From contig NZ_CP107917.1 in assembly GCF_036014175.1 (NCBI RefSeq), positions 496,001 to 560,000 of the forward strand: a stretch of 64,000 nucleotides of DNA, read 5' to 3'. Below the pieces are notes generated by a model, which searched no databases, was not told where the DNA came from, and worked only from the letters and a program-made list of their open reading frames with translations. The stretch comes from Streptomyces sp. NBC_00443. GTDB taxonomy: Bacteria; Actinomycetota; Actinomycetes; Streptomycetales; Streptomycetaceae. Positions within the stretch are counted from its first letter, which is position 1. Every line of letters starts with the position of its first letter. The translations under genes were made by a program, and so were the position numbers. Below are positions 62,013 through 64,000 of this stretch, piece by piece.

Positions 62013-62339
62013 GTTGAACGCGAGTGCCGGGAGGAGCTGGGTATCCCGGCGGTCGCCTCGGACATCACGGGCGAGCATCCCCTCTTCCTCACCGTCACCC
62101 GAACCCGCGGTCAGGGGGAACACACCGACGTCTCGCTCTGGTACGTCATCACCGCGAACGCGCGAACCCTCACCTCCTACGACGAGGAGGAGTTCACGGC
62201 GATCCGATGGCTGACCCACGAGCAGGTGCTCGCCGAGCCGCTCGACTCCATGGACCCCCACCTGCACCGCTTCACTCGCAAGCTGATGCAGGCCGACGGT
62301 TCGACCGGGTCACTGCCGCGAGGACGAACGTCACGCTGA
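62013..62339 (+). pseudogene. Nudix hydrolase, C-terminal half (interrupted gene)
   Basis: The frame from GTT 62013 reads VERECREELGIPAV, the second half of a Nudix box (RExxEExG), then HPLFLTVTRTRGQGEHTDVS, LWYVITANA, FTAIRWLTHEQVLAEPLD and HLHRFTRKLMQAD to the TGA at 62337-62339. No start codon or first half of the box precedes it. It completes the half-gene ending at 39066, with only about a dozen codons missing between them. The 3' end overlaps the convergent DUF817 gene by 68 bases. Confidence 0.87.
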
Positions 62340-63072
62340 TCAGCAGGGCCCAGGCGCCGAACTTCTCCACTCCCACGGGCTGCCAGCCGTCGAGTTGGTA
62401 GGGGTAGCGCCAGGCGCCCAGGTAGGTGGCGAGGTTCTCCGCGACCCACAGGAAGAAGCCGATCAGGACGAAGGACAGCGCCAGGGGCATCCGGCGGCGG
62501 GTGGTGCGCACCGTGTAGCGGACCGAGGTGCCCGCGGTGACGGCCAGGAGCAGTGCGGCCAGGAGCCAGCGGGCGTCGGGGAGCCAGTGGTGGCTGAAGA
62601 AGTTGACGTAGATGGCCGCGGCGACGACGGCCGTCGCCCGCGGGCGGTAGCGGACCAGCTCCAGGTCGAACAGGTGCCAGGCACGGCAGACGTAGCTGCC
62701 GACTGCGGCGTAGAGGAAGCCTCCGTACAGCGGGACGCCCGCGAATTTCAGTACGGCGGGCTCCGGCTAGCTCCACGAGCCGAGGGAGACCTTCACCAAC
62801 TCGAAGGCCAGGCCAATGACGTGGCAGACCGCGATGACGGCGACGTCCCGCTCGTTCTCCCAGCCCTGCAGCCAGAACAGCAGCGTCAGCAGCACGCCGT
62901 AGACGACTAGCAGGTCGTAGCGGGCCACGGGCAGGCCGGGGAGCAGGGCGGAGGCGGCCACGCCGGACATCAGCGCGATGGCGAAGGCGCAGGACCGTGT
63001 CTGTATCCAGGCGAAATCGAGCAGCTGGCGCAACGACGCCGTCAGGGTGCCGGCGATGCTTGTGGTGACCAT
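62272..63072 (-). pseudogene. DUF817 membrane protein with internal amber codon
   Basis: From ATG 63072 the frame encodes a polytopic protein (LLDFAWIQTRSCAFAIALMS, LLVVYGVLLTLLFWLQGWE) that stops at TAG 62767-62769 after LGSWS. The same frame continues as PEPAVLKFAGVPLYGGF and VGSYVCRAWHLFDLELV to 62272. Family members keep a Tyr where the TAG sits (TAC to TAG). DUF817 proteins have about 260 residues and unknown function. Either the gene is newly broken or one base is wrong. Confidence 0.72.
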
Positions 63073-63219
63073 GATCCGAAAGACGAGCTCGCGGCGCCCT
63101 CGGTTGCGCAGGGCGGCGGTACCTGAGAAGTCTCAGGGTCCGCGTGCCCGGCGCTTCCCTGGAGTTCCGAGCACGGGCCGTGTGCCGGGCAGTGACCGTC
63201 CGAACAGGGGGAACACATC

Positions 63220-63594
63220 ATGACCACTCGTATCCTCGCCCGGGCCGCGCTCGTCGGCGCCGGTGCGCTGGCTCTTCTCGGGCCGCTCACCGCCGCGACC
63301 ACCGTGGCGACGTCCGACGCGGACGGGGGCGGGGCCCGCATCATGGCCGCGCCGTACGCCGTCGTGCCGTACGAGACGGTCAACGTCCGTTCCGAGCCCG
63401 CGACTTCGTACGACAAGGTCGGCAGTGTCGCGGCGAACCAGCCGCGCGGCGCGTACTGCTGGGAGCGCGGCGAGACCATCCGCGACAACGGCTACACGAA
63501 CAACGTGTGGGTCAAGCTCGTCGAGGGCTACGTGAGCGCGGTCTACCTCAAGGGCAACGAGTACGGGGACCTGCCCGCTTCCGCGACCTGCTGA
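63220..63594 (+). CDS. Secreted SH3-domain protein
   Basis: 124 residues from ATG 63220 (AGGGGG ribosome site). A signal peptide covers about residues 1-28 (ARAALVGAGALALLGPL). The mature part is one bacterial SH3 domain: VPYETVNVRSEPATSYDKVG, WVKLVEGYVSAVYLK. Two Cys (in YCWERG and at the C-terminal ATC) may pair. Such proteins bind cell-wall or surface ligands; this one has no catalytic domain. Confidence 0.82.
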   Translation: MTTRILARAALVGAGALALLGPLTAATTVATSDADGGGARIMAAPYAVVPYETVNVRSEPATSYDKVGSVAANQPRGAYCWERGETIRDNGYTNNVWVKLVEGYVSAVYLKGNEYGDLPASATC

Positions 63595-63680
63595 CCGGCC
63601 TCGGGCAAGTGGAGGGCGGGCGGGCGGCCGGTCACCGAAAATCCGTTGCGGCCGTCCCCCGCTCGCCCGACCCTTGGCCC

Positions 63681-64000
63681 ATGCCCTACGCCCTTCGTCC
63701 GGCCGGCCTCACCGACGCGGCCGCCATCACCGAACTCCTCAACGAGGTCGACCGCATCGAGATCGGCCGGCCCGAGACCGACCTGCACACCGTCGAGGCC
63801 GACCTGAAGCGGCCCGACATCGCTCTGGACCGCGACTCGTGGCTGGCCTTCGACGGCGACCGGCTGGTGGCGTACGGCCTGTTGTGGGACGAGTCGGCCG
63901 GTGAGCGCGTCGACGTCGACCACTACGTGCTGCCCGACCACCAGCAGGCCGGCGAACTGATCCTGGACGCGCTGGAGGCCAGAGCCCTGGACAAGGCCCG
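63681..64000 (+). CDS. GNAT-family N-acetyltransferase, C-terminus off window
   Basis: The frame from ATG 63681 runs open to the window edge (106 complete codons). YALRPAGLTDAAAITELLNEVD at the start and SWLAFDGDRLVAYGLLWDE in the middle are the beta1-alpha1 and beta2-beta3 parts of a GNAT fold; the acetyl-CoA loop is beyond the window or degenerate. It may be the first half of a tandem GNAT protein, as is common in Streptomyces. Substrate unknown. Confidence 0.7.
   Translation, partial: MPYALRPAGLTDAAAITELLNEVDRIEIGRPETDLHTVEADLKRPDIALDRDSWLAFDGDRLVAYGLLWDESAGERVDVDHYVLPDHQQAGELILDALEARALDKA

Noticed and set aside
1..64000. CRISPR arrays, tRNA or rRNA genes
   Set aside because: No regularly spaced repeat series and no cloverleaf or rRNA-like segment was noticed on reading both strands; a tRNAscan run would be the decisive test.

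Overview
The window is very GC-rich with strong third-position GC, frequent GTG/TTG starts, 4-nt overlapping start/stop junctions and gene families typical of Streptomyces or a close relative (protein O-mannosyltransferase, F420-type oxidoreductase, Ser/Thr kinase with a membrane anchor, streptogrisin-type protease, MhuD-type haem oxygenase). No rRNA, tRNA or CRISPR array was seen.

Layout. 1-5.4 kb: partial Pmt, a hydrolase remnant, a reductase/TetR divergent pair sharing twin operators, and an NCS1 transporter with a Cys-rich tail. 5.4-10.9 kb: a five-gene nickel/peptide-type ABC transporter behind two 17-bp Nur-like boxes. 10.9-15.8 kb: a Ser/Thr kinase and modABC. 16-20.7 kb: a frameshifted P450, YCII protein, an HxlR-LLM-SRPBCC operon and remnants. 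20.75-34.5 kb: a long minus-strand alpha-galactoside locus. It holds two alpha-galactosidases (GH27 secreted, GH36 cytosolic), a sugar ABC importer, and a De Ley-Doudoroff set: SDR, mutarotase, lactonase, DgoD dehydratase, PfkB kinase, KDPGal aldolase, plus a DgoR-like GntR regulator. An identical 16-bp AT-rich site lies upstream of GH27 and of the importer operon. 34.7-38.7 kb: a decayed GH2 gene behind LacI-type operators, an aldo-keto reductase, a frameshifted serine protease and MhuD.

39.07-62.01 kb is the main find. A Nudix hydrolase gene is cut in two: its N-terminal half ends inside the Nudix box at about 39063 and its C-terminal half resumes at about 62013. Between the halves lie a decayed tyrosine-recombinase-like integrase and a complete, divergently arranged peptide biosynthetic cluster of 11 genes. 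The minus arm encodes NRPS (A-T-C), NRPS (A-T-C-A-T-TE), a KamA-like radical SAM aminomutase, a SyrP/TauD dioxygenase and an O-carbamoyltransferase. The plus arm encodes an AsnB-type amidotransferase, a 671-residue SGNH-like enzyme, a MupA-type luciferase-like monooxygenase, an MFS exporter, an Asp/Glu-type racemase and an ATP-grasp ligase. The modules predict a Ser-X-Y tripeptide core that may be hydroxylated, carbamoylated and may contain a beta-amino acid. I do not recognise the product.

62.3-64 kb returns to ordinary chromosome: DUF817 (with an amber codon), an SH3-domain secreted protein and a partial GNAT protein.

Several otherwise intact genes (P450, protease, KamA-like) each carry a single apparent one-base deletion beside a C/G run. 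Assembly error is therefore a live alternative to genuine pseudogenes for those three.
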